Shown: positions 13,633 to 22,569, counted from the stretch's first letter. The stretch is 64,000 bases of DNA from an uncultured bacterium (GCA_937924755.1 CALEVZ010000028.1:124001-188000), one strand, 5' to 3'. Translations and numbers: made by a program. Notes: generated from the sequence alone by a model not told the origin.

Positions 13633-15011
13633 GGGACGAACGCCCCCGGGTGTTGCTGGTGGAGGATGAGCTGGCGGCGGTGAAGGTGACGGCACGCTCC
13701 CTGGAGAGGAGTGGCTTTCTGGTGCGGGCGGTGGGGGACGGCGCCGCGGCGCTGGCCTGTCTGGAGGAGTTCCGACCCGCAGCGGTGGTGGCCGACCACT
13801 TGCTGCCCGGGGGACTGTCGGGTCTGGAGCTGCTGCGCTACGTCCAACGGCGCGCCCCGGACCTGCCGGTGATCATGGTGACGGGCCACGGAGACGAGCG
13901 CCTGGCGGTGGAGGCAATGCGGCTGGGGGCTTTTACCTACCTTCCCAAGCCTCTAAATTTCGAAGAGTTGGCGCTGGTGCTGCGGCGCGCGGTGGAGCTT
14001 CACGATCTTCGTCGGCAGACGCGCCAGGCCCTCCTGCAGAGGGCCAGCGCCGAGCTCATCGGTGAATCCCCGGCCATGGAGCGGGTGCGGGAGCTCATCG
14101 CCGAGGTGGCCCCCACCGAGGTGACGGTGCTCATCCAGGGTGAGACCGGCTGCGGCAAGGAGCTGGTGGCACGGGCCATCCACGCCGTCTCTCGGCGGGC
14201 GCGGGGGCGCTTCGTGGCGGTCAACTGCGCGGCGATCCCCGAGACCCTGCTGGAGGCGGAGCTGTTCGGCCACCGGCGGGGGGCCTTTACCGGGGCCGAG
14301 CATACTCGGGACGGCAAGTTCGTGGCGGCTCACGGCGGCACCCTGTTTCTGGACGAGATCGGCGACCTGCCCCTGGGTTTGCAGCCCAAGTTGCTGCGGG
14401 CGCTGGAGGAGCGAGCGGTCACTCCGCTGGGTGAAGACGCCCCGCGGTCGGTGGATGTGCGGGTCATTGCCGCGACTCACCACGACCTGAAAGCGGAGAT
14501 GGAGGCAGGAAAGTTTCGCGCCGATCTGTACTATCGCTTGCACGTGGTGCCCATTGCCATCCCCCCTTTGCGCCAGCGCCGGGAGGATATTCCCGCCCTG
14601 GTGCACCACCTCCTTCCCAGGCTGGCGGCCCGCCACGGGCGAACCATTCGCGACCTCGCCCCGGAGGTGATGGACTGGCTGGCCGCACAACCCTGGCCAG
14701 GGAACGTGCGAGAGCTGGAGAATACCCTGGAGCGGATGGTGGTCCTGGCCCGGGACGGCGTGGTCCACGTGCCGGCCGATGGGGTGGCCACCGGTGCCCT
14801 GGCACCCTTTTTTACCGAAAAGCGCCGCCTGCTGGAGGCCTTCGAACGGGACTACCTGGTCCGGGCACTGGCGCACGCCGGCGGCCACCTGGGGGTGGTC
14901 TCCCGCCTCACCGGCATCTCCCCCCGCCAGCTCTACAACCTCCTTCGCAAGCACGGTCTCGCCGGCGAGCCGGCGCCCTGTCGGTTCGGCGCTGATGTGC
15001 CGAGCGCGTAG
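13629..15011 (+). CDS. NtrC-type sigma-54-dependent response regulator
   Basis: 460 residues. Receiver domain with phospho-acceptor Asp56 (ADHLLPGG). AAA+ domain with Walker A GETGCGKE, the sigma-54 contact loop GAFTGA and Walker [15 protein letters not shown]-terminal Fis-type helix-turn-helix ends in [14 protein letters not shown]. It activates RNA polymerase carrying sigma-54. ATG 13629 overlaps the kinase stop by four bases. The first downstream gene, 184 bases away, has a near-perfect -24/-12 promoter (15157-15171), so the most likely target is the Rieske/cytochrome/nap operon immediately to the right. Confidence 0.95.
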   Translation: MRDERPRVLLVEDELAAVKVTARSLERSGFLVRAVGDGAAALACLEEFRPAAVVADHLLPGGLSGLELLRYVQRRAPDLPVIMVTGHGDERLAVEAMRLGAFTYLPKPLNFEELALVLRRAVELHDLRRQTRQALLQRASAELIGESPAMERVRELIAEVAPTEVTVLIQGETGCGKELVARAIHAVSRRARGRFVAVNCAAIPETLLEAELFGHRRGAFTGAEHTRDGKFVAAHGGTLFLDEIGDLPLGLQPKLLRALEERAVTPLGEDAPRSVDVRVIAATHHDLKAEMEAGKFRADLYYRLHVVPIAIPPLRQRREDIPALVHHLLPRLAARHGRTIRDLAPEVMDWLAAQPWPGNVRELENTLERMVVLARDGVVHVPADGVATGALAPFFTEKRRLLEAFERDYLVRALAHAGGHLGVVSRLTGISPRQLYNLLRKHGLAGEPAPCRFGADVPSA

Positions 15012-15156
15012 CAAACGGAAACACAGACATTCGAGACAGTTGCGCCAACGCTTCCATGGCTTTCGGCACCTTATTGCCGAATTCCCGGGTCGACCAACCA
15101 CCAGAGCGCGTGAGCGAAACGTTGCAGTTGTCGTGACTTGACCATTTTTTCACAGA

Positions 15157-15171
15157 TGGCACAAGGCTTGC
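15157..15171 (+). promoter_or_regulatory. Sigma-54 (-24/-12) promoter of the respiratory operon
   Basis: The sequence TGGCACAAGGCTTGC matches the RpoN consensus TGGCAC-N5-TTGC exactly, with GG and GC at the required spacing. It lies 25 bases before the Rieske ATG (15196), which follows a GAGGAGGAGG ribosome-binding site. The adjacent upstream gene is a sigma-54 activator, which supports the call. Enhancer sites for that activator would be expected in 15012-15140; I cannot define them. Confidence 0.85.
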
Positions 15172-15195
15172 CTGCCCGAGGGCCGAGGAGGAGGC

Positions 15196-15648
15196 ATGGA
15201 GTTGAGGACACCCACTCGCCGGCGAGACTTCCTGGCCAACTTGGCCGTGGCGCTGACAGTGATCCCCGGGGTGGCGATCGCTGCGCGGTACGTCCTGGCA
15301 TATCTGGTTCCCCGCCGGGCGGCTGCCGTCCGCGAAGTGATGCTGGCGCGGTTGGACGCTCTGCCGGTGGGAACCAGCCGAGAGTTTCGCGGGGTGCTGG
15401 GGAACGATGTCCTCGTGGTGCGCCTGGGGGACGGGGATGTCCGTGCCTTTTCGGTGGTGTGTACCCACTTGGGTTGCCGCGTGGTGTGGGACCAGCAGGA
15501 GGGCAATTTTCTCTGCCCCTGTCACATGGGTCGCTTTGATCCGACCGGGAAAGTGATCGCTGGACCCCCGCCGGCTCCGCTTCCTTCCTTTTCGGTGCGC
15601 CTTGATCGGGACGCGGTGTATGTCACCGTGCCAGTTGAGGAGGTGTGA
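15196..15648 (+). CDS. Rieske [2Fe-2S] iron-sulfur protein
   Basis: 150 residues. A twin-arginine-like N-terminus (RRRDFLANLAVAL) and hydrophobic anchor are followed by the Rieske fold. Cluster ligands are Cys89 and His91 in CTHLGC, and Cys107 and His110 in CPCH; Cys94 and Cys109 would form the stabilising disulfide. It takes electrons from quinol at the Qo site of the adjacent cytochrome b. It is the first gene of the sigma-54-controlled operon, four bases before the cytochrome b ATG. No cytochrome c1 or f gene follows; a multiheme cytochrome takes that place. Confidence 0.95.
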   Translation: MELRTPTRRRDFLANLAVALTVIPGVAIAARYVLAYLVPRRAAAVREVMLARLDALPVGTSREFRGVLGNDVLVVRLGDGDVRAFSVVCTHLGCRVVWDQQEGNFLCPCHMGRFDPTGKVIAGPPPAPLPSFSVRLDRDAVYVTVPVEEV

Positions 15649-15652
15649 GGCC

Positions 15653-16765
15653 ATGGCGGTGGCTCAGCCCGCGATCCCCGGTTGGGTGCGCTTCCTGCGC
15701 GAGCGCATTCCCATCAATATCGAGGTCTTCGAGGAGCTCTCCAAGGAGCCCATCCCCCACCACATGAAGTCCTGGTGGTACTGCCTGGGGGGCACCCCCA
15801 TGCTGCTGTTCGCCATCCAGGTGGTCACCGGCATCCTGCTGACCTTCTACTACCGGCCGTCGCCGGAGGAAGCCCACGCTTCGGTGCGCATGATCAGCGA
15901 GGAGGTTCCCTTCGGCTGGTGGATCCGCTCCATGCACCACTGGGCCGCCAATCTCATGGTGGTGGCGGTGGGGTTGCACATGATCCGGGTCTTTTTCACC
16001 GGCGCCTACCGCAAGCCGCGGGAACTCAACTGGGTGGTGGGGGTGGGGTTGCTGCTGACCACCCTGGGGTTCGCCTTTACCGGTTACGCCCTGGTCTACG
16101 ACCAGCTCTCCTACTGGGCCGCCACCGTGGGGACCAACATCGCCGGCCAGACGCCCATCGTCGGTCCCTGGATCGCCAACCTGCTGCGCGGCGGCGCCGA
16201 GGTCAACCCCACCACGCTGACGCGGTTTTTCGTCTTCCACGTCGGGGCGATGCCCACCCTGTTCGTGATCCTGCTGGGGCTGCATATCTTCCTGCTGCGC
16301 ATCCACGGCGTGATGGAGCTGGATGCGCCGGAAGAGGTGCAGGCCACCCCCCTGACCGTGGAGGAGGACCGCGAGGGCAAGCGGCGTTTCGATCCCAACC
16401 GCTTTTTCGCCTTCTTTCCGGACCATGTCACCACCGAGTTGATCGTCGGTTTGTTCTTGATCACCGTGGTCACCATGCTGGCGATGGTGTTCCCGGCCCA
16501 CCTGGGGCCCCCCGCCAACCCCGACGAGACTCCCCTGCACATCAAACCTGAGTGGTACTTCTTCCCCCTCTTCCGCTGGCTCAAGCTGGCGCCCCTGTGG
16601 CTGGGGCTGGCAGGGACTTTGGTTGCCGGGCTTGCCTTGGTTTTCTGGCCGTTTCTGGAAGGGGCCTGGCGGACGCGGCGGCCCCGCTCGGAGGCGGCGA
16701 TGGCGGTGGGGGGGGTGTTCCTGTCGCTGGTGCTGGGGTTTTTGATCTGGGAAGCACTGTCGTGA
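15653..16765 (+). CDS. Cytochrome b, b6-type fused to subunit IV
   Basis: 370 residues. The N-terminal part is a four-helix b6 domain with heme-ligand histidines His95/His109 and His196/His211. The second pair is spaced 15 residues as in b6, not 14 as in bc1. Cys43 in YCLGG corresponds to the residue that binds the extra heme c_i in b6f complexes. The C-terminal part is subunit IV-like with the Qo-site motif PEWY (299-302). With the Rieske protein it should form a quinol-oxidising complex at the inner membrane. The frame is open upstream, but ATG 15653 gives the proper start, four bases after the Rieske stop. Confidence 0.94.
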   Translation: MAVAQPAIPGWVRFLRERIPINIEVFEELSKEPIPHHMKSWWYCLGGTPMLLFAIQVVTGILLTFYYRPSPEEAHASVRMISEEVPFGWWIRSMHHWAANLMVVAVGLHMIRVFFTGAYRKPRELNWVVGVGLLLTTLGFAFTGYALVYDQLSYWAATVGTNIAGQTPIVGPWIANLLRGGAEVNPTTLTRFFVFHVGAMPTLFVILLGLHIFLLRIHGVMELDAPEEVQATPLTVEEDREGKRRFDPNRFFAFFPDHVTTELIVGLFLITVVTMLAMVFPAHLGPPANPDETPLHIKPEWYFFPLFRWLKLAPLWLGLAGTLVAGLALVFWPFLEGAWRTRRPRSEAAMAVGGVFLSLVLGFLIWEALS

Positions 16766-16801
16766 GGCGACGGATCCGGCCGATCCCCGGAGGAGGCGTG
16801 C

Positions 16802-18157
16802 ATGTCTTTGCAATTTAAAAAGTTCATCGTGGCGCTCTTTTCCCTGGCCTTCATCGCCGCGGTCATCATCGTGGGCCTGATTCAGCGGGATCGGGCGAGG
16901 CCCGAGAAGGCTGCCCGCGCCTACGCCGACGAGGCCACCAAGGCGTGCATCAATTGCCATGACCAGAAGCACGCGGCGGTGGTGTGGAACCGCCAGTGGG
17001 AGCAATCCCGCCACGCCGAGAAGGGGATCGGCTGCATGGCCTGCCATCAGGCGGCCGAAGGGGACCCCGATCTGTGGCGGCACGAGGGGTATCTGGTGGC
17101 CACCGTGCCCTCCCCCAAAGACTGCGCTTCCTGCCACGAAAAGGAGTACAAGGAGTTCACCGCCTCCCACCACGCCAAGGCGGCGCAGTTCATCGGCTCG
17201 CTGGACAACATCCTGGGCGAGGTGGTTGAGGGCACGCAGGCGGCCAACCTGGGGTGTAAGCAGTGCCACGGCTCGGTGGTCAAGATCGACGCAAAGGGGT
17301 TACCCCTCCCCGGGGGCTGGCCCAACACCGGCATCGGCCGGGTGAACCCCGACGGCTCCCTGGGCACCTGCACCGCCTGCCACACCCGCCACATGTTCTC
17401 CAAGGCCCAGGCGCGCGAGCCGCGCACCTGCGGGCGCTGCCACATGGGGCCCGACCATCCGCAGGTCGAAATCTACGAGGAGTCCAAGCACGGCATCATG
17501 TTTGCCGCTCACCGAGCGGCCATGCGCCTGGACGCCGACCAATGGATCGTCGGCAAGACCTACACCGCCGCCCCCACCTGCGCCACCTGCCACATGGCAG
17601 CCACCCCCACCCAGGCCTCCACTCACGATGTGGGGGCGCGCATCTCCTGGACGCTGCGCCCGCTCTTCTCCAAGCGCCTCGAAAACTGGGAGGAGAAGCG
17701 CGCCGCCATGACCAAGGTGTGCCTGGAGTGCCACGGCCAGAACTGGGTGACCAACTACATGCAGATGTTCGATGACGCCGTGGAGCACTACAACACCAAG
17801 TTCGCCGGCCCGGCCAACGACGTGATGGAAAGGCTCAAGGCCGCCGGCAAGATCACCCCCACCCCCTTTGACGATGCCATCGAGTGGACCTTCTACGAGC
17901 TATGGCATCACGAGGGAAGACGGGCACGCCACGGCGCCTCCATGATGGGCCCCGACTTCACCCAGTGGCACGGTTTCTATGAGGTGGCCAAGCACTTCTA
18001 CACCAAGTTCCTGCCCGAGGCGGAAAAGCTCTTGCCCGGGGTGAGCGGGGTGGCACTGGCGCAGGAGGGGCACCAGTGGAAGAAGGGGATGTCCCCTGAG
18101 GACCTCAAGCGGATGATCGCCTTCTACGAAGATCGGTACGGGCAGAGGGTACAGTAG
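16802..18157 (+). CDS. Membrane-anchored octaheme cytochrome c, hydroxylamine oxidoreductase (HAO)-like
   Basis: 451 residues with an N-terminal membrane anchor (about 7-27) and eight CxxCH heme sites beginning at Cys49, 78, 108, 152, 190, 210, 260 and 307. The C-terminal helical part with LWHHEGRRARHGASMMGP is what I recall from HAO-family octaheme proteins. The P460-forming tyrosine of true HAO is expected in this C-terminal region; here the local sequence is GPDFTQWHG with Phe386. If that is the position, the enzyme would lack the cross-link and act as a nitrite/hydroxylamine reductase rather than an oxidase. It could also serve as electron acceptor of the Rieske/cytochrome b pair. A GGAGG ribosome-binding site precedes ATG 16802. 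Confidence 0.85.
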   Translation: MSLQFKKFIVALFSLAFIAAVIIVGLIQRDRARPEKAARAYADEATKACINCHDQKHAAVVWNRQWEQSRHAEKGIGCMACHQAAEGDPDLWRHEGYLVATVPSPKDCASCHEKEYKEFTASHHAKAAQFIGSLDNILGEVVEGTQAANLGCKQCHGSVVKIDAKGLPLPGGWPNTGIGRVNPDGSLGTCTACHTRHMFSKAQAREPRTCGRCHMGPDHPQVEIYEESKHGIMFAAHRAAMRLDADQWIVGKTYTAAPTCATCHMAATPTQASTHDVGARISWTLRPLFSKRLENWEEKRAAMTKVCLECHGQNWVTNYMQMFDDAVEHYNTKFAGPANDVMERLKAAGKITPTPFDDAIEWTFYELWHHEGRRARHGASMMGPDFTQWHGFYEVAKHFYTKFLPEAEKLLPGVSGVALAQEGHQWKKGMSPEDLKRMIAFYEDRYGQRVQ

Positions 18158-18170
18158 GAACGTGACTGCG

Positions 18171-18198
18171 GGGTTGCCGTGGGCAGCCCTGCTTTTTT
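18171..18198 (+). terminator. Hairpin plus T-tract after the octaheme gene (terminator or attenuator)
   Basis: An 8-bp stem (GGGTTGCC / GGCAGCCC, one G-U pair) with a 3-nt loop is followed two bases later by six T residues. It lies 13 bases after the octaheme stop and 49 bases before the barrel gene. As the downstream genes appear to belong to the same pathway, it may act as a partial terminator that sets higher expression of the three upstream genes. A separate promoter for the barrel gene cannot be excluded. Confidence 0.55.
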
Positions 18199-18246
18199 GG
18201 CGCGTAACGGGATTGCGCCCACAAGCGCAGAAGGAGGTGGATCACG

Positions 18247-19758
18247 ATGAAGACCCTCGCAGCACTTTCCACAGCGGCACTCCTGCTGACCGCCCTGCCG
18301 GCGGCAGCCCAGGAGGTTGCCAAGCCGGCGGAACCGAAACTGGAGCTGCAGCTGTCCGGCTTTTATGAGTTCAACGGCTACACCCAGAACAATTTCTTCC
18401 TGGGACGCAACCCCGCGGGGCCGGTGAGCGACAAGGACGACTATATGATCCAGGTCTTCCGCTTCACCCCGGTGCTCTCCTACGGGCCCAATCTCAAGGG
18501 GGTGCTGAGCATCGACGTGGCCCAGGGGATCTGGGGGGTGGACAACGAGTACCGGGACAACTTCCGCCCCGGCTTCTCCAACCTCTTCAACAACAAGGAC
18601 ACCAACTTCTTGATTCACGTGGACACCGCCTACGTGGAGTTCTCCGCCCCGCAACTGCGGGGCACTGCGGTGCGGCTGGGACGCATGCGCAACGATCTGG
18701 GCAACCGCCTGGTGCTGGATCAGGACGGCGACGGCATCCAGGTACAGAGGAGATTCGGCGACTGGACGGCGGTGTTCGACTGGACCAAGATGTTCGAGGG
18801 CACCGACGGGCTGACCGATCGCAACTTCAATGGCAACCCCGATGGTCGCGATGCCAATCTGTTGTATCTGGACCTCAAAGGGAAGTCAGGCGCTTTTGCC
18901 CTCAATCCGTTCCTGATTTACTACAAGGATTTAGGCATCGCCGACGGCCGCAGCTATATCCCCAACGAGTTGCAGTACTTCAACGCCCGCTTCCGGCCCA
19001 ATATTACCCAGGCCACGGTGCTGGGCTTCGCCTGGGACGGCAAGCTGGGCAAGGTGGCCTTCAAGGGCGAAGTGGACCTGCTCACCGGCAAGGACCGCAT
19101 CGCCAACGTCAACTCCGGTCCGAACCAGCTACTGGACGTCAACAACGGCGACCTCAGGGGGCACAACCTCTACCTAGATTTCAAGCTCCCGGCCGGGAAG
19201 TCCACCTTGGGGGTGGTGCTCGGCCTGGGTTCCGGGGATGATGATCCCATGTCCGGCAAGGGCAACATCAATAAGATCCGCACCAACGGATTCTTCTACA
19301 TCACCGAGATCTGGGAAGACTCCATCATGCCCGACGAGCAAGGGATCACCCCCCAGGGGCTGGGCTCCCCCGCTTCCCGGGGCTACCGCGAGTTCGAGAA
19401 CACCACCCTGCTCCAGCTCAACGCCGCTTTCCCCTTAAGCCCGGAGTGGAAGCTGTTCGTCTCGGGCACCTTGGTGCGGGCCACCGAGGCGCTGCGCCCG
19501 TGGGCCGACCGCAACGGTAACGGCGCCATCGACCCTGGTGAATTCGGTCCCGAGAGCTCCCGGGATCTGGGCCGGGAGATCGACCTGAAGCTGGACTGGA
19601 CCATCATGAAGAACCTCATCTGGACGCTGCGGGGCGGCATCTTCTTCCCCGGTGATGCGGCCGGCTACCTGATCAACGGCACCAGCGCCTACTCCAAGAA
19701 CGCCTGGGAAGTCCGCACCACCCTGCGCTTCAATTTCGGCGGCCTCAAGCTAATGTAG
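18247..19758 (+). CDS. Outer-membrane beta-barrel (porin-like) protein
   Basis: 503 residues with a clear signal peptide (MKTLAALSTAALLLTALPAAAQ) and an alternating amphipathic pattern over the whole length, ending in a barrel-type terminal strand (RTTLRFNFGGLKLM). A short Ca-binding-like segment (DRNGNGAIDPGEF) occurs near residue 420. It resembles single-component porins found beside respiratory cytochromes. It may pass nitrate/nitrite or other solutes, or it may house a cytochrome; nothing in the sequence decides this. The ribosome-binding site is AAGGAGGTGGATCACG before the ATG. It lies between the octaheme and tetraheme cytochrome genes. Confidence 0.8.
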   Translation: MKTLAALSTAALLLTALPAAAQEVAKPAEPKLELQLSGFYEFNGYTQNNFFLGRNPAGPVSDKDDYMIQVFRFTPVLSYGPNLKGVLSIDVAQGIWGVDNEYRDNFRPGFSNLFNNKDTNFLIHVDTAYVEFSAPQLRGTAVRLGRMRNDLGNRLVLDQDGDGIQVQRRFGDWTAVFDWTKMFEGTDGLTDRNFNGNPDGRDANLLYLDLKGKSGAFALNPFLIYYKDLGIADGRSYIPNELQYFNARFRPNITQATVLGFAWDGKLGKVAFKGEVDLLTGKDRIANVNSGPNQLLDVNNGDLRGHNLYLDFKLPAGKSTLGVVLGLGSGDDDPMSGKGNINKIRTNGFFYITEIWEDSIMPDEQGITPQGLGSPASRGYREFENTTLLQLNAAFPLSPEWKLFVSGTLVRATEALRPWADRNGNGAIDPGEFGPESSRDLGREIDLKLDWTIMKNLIWTLRGGIFFPGDAAGYLINGTSAYSKNAWEVRTTLRFNFGGLKLM

Positions 19759-19809
19759 GAACGCCGAGGCAGCCCCTGTGGGGAAACGCCGAGAGTAAGG
19801 AGGTAAAAA

Positions 19810-20247
19810 ATGACGCGAAACTTTTTCATCGCTAGCCTGACGGTGGTCCTGGGAATGGCCGCCTTGGCGGCGGCAGCGCCCCAGCGCCCGGCCGCCAAGG
19901 GGAGAGGGAAGACCGCCGCCCCGGCGGTGGTCAAGCCGGCCCACCCCGAGGTGGACCCGGCCGAGGCCTGCGACGCCTGTCACGCCGAGGTCACCCCCCA
20001 GGTGCACCAGGAGTGGTTTGCCGGCCGGCACGGCATGAACAACGTCAAATGTTTCGTCTGCCACGGCTCGGTGGGGGCGGACTTCGTGCGGCGGGCGCCG
20101 GTGGAGCGGTGTATCGGCTGCCATGGTGAGCAGGTGGCCTCCATGGCCCACCCTGTCATGGCGGGAAAGGACTGCTTCTCCTGCCACCCGCCCCACTTGC
20201 TCTCCCCCCACCGCCTGGCGCGTGGCGTCACGGGAGGTGCGCAATGA
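19810..20247 (+). CDS. napM: Periplasmic tetraheme cytochrome c, NapM-like
   Basis: 145 residues with a signal peptide and four CxxCH sites (Cys54, 81, 101, 122). Its position directly before napA and the order M-A-D-G-H copy the nap operon described for Desulfovibrio desulfuricans, where NapM is a small tetraheme cytochrome. It probably delivers electrons to NapA, since no napB is present. The ribosome-binding site is an ideal AGGAGG six bases before the ATG. Its TGA overlaps the napA ATG (ATGA at 20244-20247). The gene symbol rests on context and heme count. Confidence 0.8.
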   Translation: MTRNFFIASLTVVLGMAALAAAAPQRPAAKGRGKTAAPAVVKPAHPEVDPAEACDACHAEVTPQVHQEWFAGRHGMNNVKCFVCHGSVGADFVRRAPVERCIGCHGEQVASMAHPVMAGKDCFSCHPPHLLSPHRLARGVTGGAQ

Positions 20248-22511
20248 CCACTTTGTCTCGTCGAAGCTTCTTGGAGGCCTCCGCCGCCGCCTCGGCTCTG
20301 GCTGCTCTGGGGGGAGTTCATGGCGTGAAGCAAGCCATGGCCGCCACCGCCGCCGGGGGTGAGAGCTGGGTGAAGAGCGTGTGCCGTTACTGCGGCACCG
20401 GCTGCGGGCTGTTCATCGGCGTCAAGGACGGCAAGGTGTTCGCCGTCAAGGGCGACAAGGACAACCACAACGCCGGCTTTTTGTGTCTGAAGGGTTTCCT
20501 GCTGCCCCAGATCCTCACCGCTCCCGACCGCTGCCTCCATCCCTTGGTGCGCAAGGAGGGCAAGCTGGTGCGCGCCTCCTGGGAGGAGGCGATGTCACTG
20601 GTGGCCAGCAAGTTCAAGGAGAGTATCGAGAAGTACGGCCCCGACAGCGTCGCCTTTTACGGTTCGGGGCAAGGACTCACCGAGGAGACCTACTGCGCCA
20701 ACAAACTCTTCAAGGCCGGTATCCGCACCAACAACGTGGAGGGCAACCCCCGTCTGTGCATGGCCTCGGCGGTCGCCGGCTACGTCACCACCTACGGTAA
20801 GGACGAGCCCATGGGCCTGTACGAGGACATCGACCATGCCGATGTCATCCTCCTCGTCGGCAGCAACACCGCCGAGGCCCACCCCATCATCTTCCAGCGG
20901 GTGGTGCGCCGCAAGGAGACGGGCCGCGGGGTAAAAGTGATCGTCATGGACCCCCGCTTCACCCCCACCTCCCGCATCGCCGACCTGCACATCTCCTTCA
21001 CCCCCGGCAACGACCTGGCCATCCTCAACGCCATGGCCCACGTCCTGGTCAAGGAGGGGATGGTGGACGAGGGCTTCATCGCCAAGCACGTGGCCTTCGG
21101 GGAGGGGACGGAGGTCAACAAGAGCTTCGACGATTACAAGGCCTTCCTGGCCGAGTACACACCGGAAAAGGCCGCCGCCATCGCCGGCTGTAGGCCCGAG
21201 GACATCGTCACCGCGGCGCGCTGGTTCGGGGAGCGGGGTAAGGCAGCGACGTCCATGTGGACCATGGGCCTCAATCAGCGCACCAAGGGGGTGTGGGCCA
21301 ACAACCTGGTGCACAACCTGCACCTCCTCACCGGCAAGATCGGCACCCCGGGCAACACTCCCTTCTCTCTCACGGGTCAGCCCAACGCCTGCGGCGGAGT
21401 GAGGGACGGCGGGGCCCTCTCCCACCTGCTGCCCTACGGTCGACTGGTGGCCAACGACGCCCATCGGGCGGAAATGGAGAAGCTCTGGGGGGTGCCCGAA
21501 GGGACGCTGAAGCCCAAGCCGGGCCTGTCCACGGTGGACATGTTCCGCGCCCTGGAGGCGGGCGAGATCAAGTGCCTGTACATCATGTGCACCAACCCGG
21601 GGCAGTCGCTGCCCAACGTGAACCGCTACCGCAAGGCCATGGAGCGGGCCGACGCCTTCGTGGTGGTGGCGGAGGCCTTCCACCCCACCCGCACCTCGGA
21701 GCTAGCGGACGTGGTGCTGCCGGCGGCGCTGTGGGCGGAAAAGGAAGGGGTGTACGGCTGCGCCGAGCGGCGCTACCAGCTGCTGGAGCAGGCCATCCCG
21801 CCGGCCGGGGAAGCGCGGCCGGACTTTGCCATCCTCTGCGACCTGGCAGCCCGGCTGGGACACGGCAAGCTTCTGCCCTTTAAGACTCCCGCCGATGTCT
21901 GGGCGGAAATCCTCACCATCTGCAAGGGGACGGTGTATGACTTCTCCGGCATGACCCGGGAACGGCTCAAGCAGGCCCATGGGTTGCTGTGGCCCCTGCC
22001 CACCCCCGGCCACCCCGGGACCAAACGGCGCTACGTCAAGGGGGACGATCCCCTGGTGCCCGCCGACCATCCGGAGCGCATCCTCTTCTACGGACGTCCG
22101 GACAAGAAAGCCGTGGTGTGGCTGCGCCCGCAGCGGCCGCCGGAAGAGGTGCCGGACGCCGAATTCCCCTTCTTCCTCACCACCGGCCGCGAGATCGAGC
22201 ACTGGCATACCGCCACCATGACCCGCAACTGCAAGGAGCTGGCCAACACCAACCTGGAGTCCATGGCCCAGCTGCACCCCAACGACGCCAGGAAACTCGG
22301 GGTGCGGGCGGGGCAATCGGTGCGCCTCACCTCTCGGCGAGGTTCCCAGGTCTTCCGCGTCAAGGTGACGGACAACGCCAAGGAAGGGGTTATCTTCATC
22401 CACATGCACGACCCCGACCGGATGTGTAACGTGCTGACCATCGATGCGGTGGACCCCGTCTCCCGGCAGCCAGAGTTCAAGGTGTGCGGGGTACGGGTGG
22501 AGAAGGCGTAA
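20244..22511 (+). CDS. napA: Periplasmic nitrate reductase catalytic subunit NapA (monomeric type)
   Basis: 755 residues. A twin-arginine signal (SRRSFLEASAAASALAALGG) exports the folded enzyme. The [4Fe-4S] ligands are Cys47, Cys50, Cys54 and Cys81. The molybdenum ligand is predicted as Cys172 in NPRLCMASAVAGYVTTYG, followed by DEPMG, the pattern of NapA. The length equals the monomeric Desulfovibrio enzyme and is shorter than the proteobacterial NapAB type of about 830 residues. It binds bis-MGD and reduces nitrate to nitrite in the periplasm. A related molybdenum oxidoreductase such as a formate dehydrogenase is less likely because napD, napG and napH follow. Confidence 0.9.
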   Translation: MTTLSRRSFLEASAAASALAALGGVHGVKQAMAATAAGGESWVKSVCRYCGTGCGLFIGVKDGKVFAVKGDKDNHNAGFLCLKGFLLPQILTAPDRCLHPLVRKEGKLVRASWEEAMSLVASKFKESIEKYGPDSVAFYGSGQGLTEETYCANKLFKAGIRTNNVEGNPRLCMASAVAGYVTTYGKDEPMGLYEDIDHADVILLVGSNTAEAHPIIFQRVVRRKETGRGVKVIVMDPRFTPTSRIADLHISFTPGNDLAILNAMAHVLVKEGMVDEGFIAKHVAFGEGTEVNKSFDDYKAFLAEYTPEKAAAIAGCRPEDIVTAARWFGERGKAATSMWTMGLNQRTKGVWANNLVHNLHLLTGKIGTPGNTPFSLTGQPNACGGVRDGGALSHLLPYGRLVANDAHRAEMEKLWGVPEGTLKPKPGLSTVDMFRALEAGEIKCLYIMCTNPGQSLPNVNRYRKAMERADAFVVVAEAFHPTRTSELADVVLPAALWAEKEGVYGCAERRYQLLEQAIPPAGEARPDFAILCDLAARLGHGKLLPFKTPADVWAEILTICKGTVYDFSGMTRERLKQAHGLLWPLPTPGHPGTKRRYVKGDDPLVPADHPERILFYGRPDKKAVVWLRPQRPPEEVPDAEFPFFLTTGREIEHWHTATMTRNCKELANTNLESMAQLHPNDARKLGVRAGQSVRLTSRRGSQVFRVKVTDNAKEGVIFIHMHDPDRMCNVLTIDAVDPVSRQPEFKVCGVRVEKA

Positions 22512-22520
22512 GCGCGGTGC

Positions 22521-22549
22521 TGGCCCGCCCTCCCCGGGAGGGCGGGCCA
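22521..22549 (+). terminator. Perfect GC-rich hairpin between napA and napD
   Basis: A 29-base perfect inverted repeat with 14-bp arms around a single central base (arms begin TGGCCCGCCCTCCC) lies 9 bases after the napA stop and 20 bases before the napD ATG. No T-tract follows, so it is not a standard intrinsic terminator. It probably protects the upstream message from exonucleases or reduces readthrough, lowering the level of the chaperone and NapGH relative to NapA. Confidence 0.5.
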
Positions 22550-22569
22550 GCTGGAGTTTCTGGGGGGAG

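Noticed and set aside
18199-18246. TTGGCGCG...TTGC as a sigma-54 promoter for the barrel gene
   Set aside because: The spacing between the GG and GC elements is about four bases too long.
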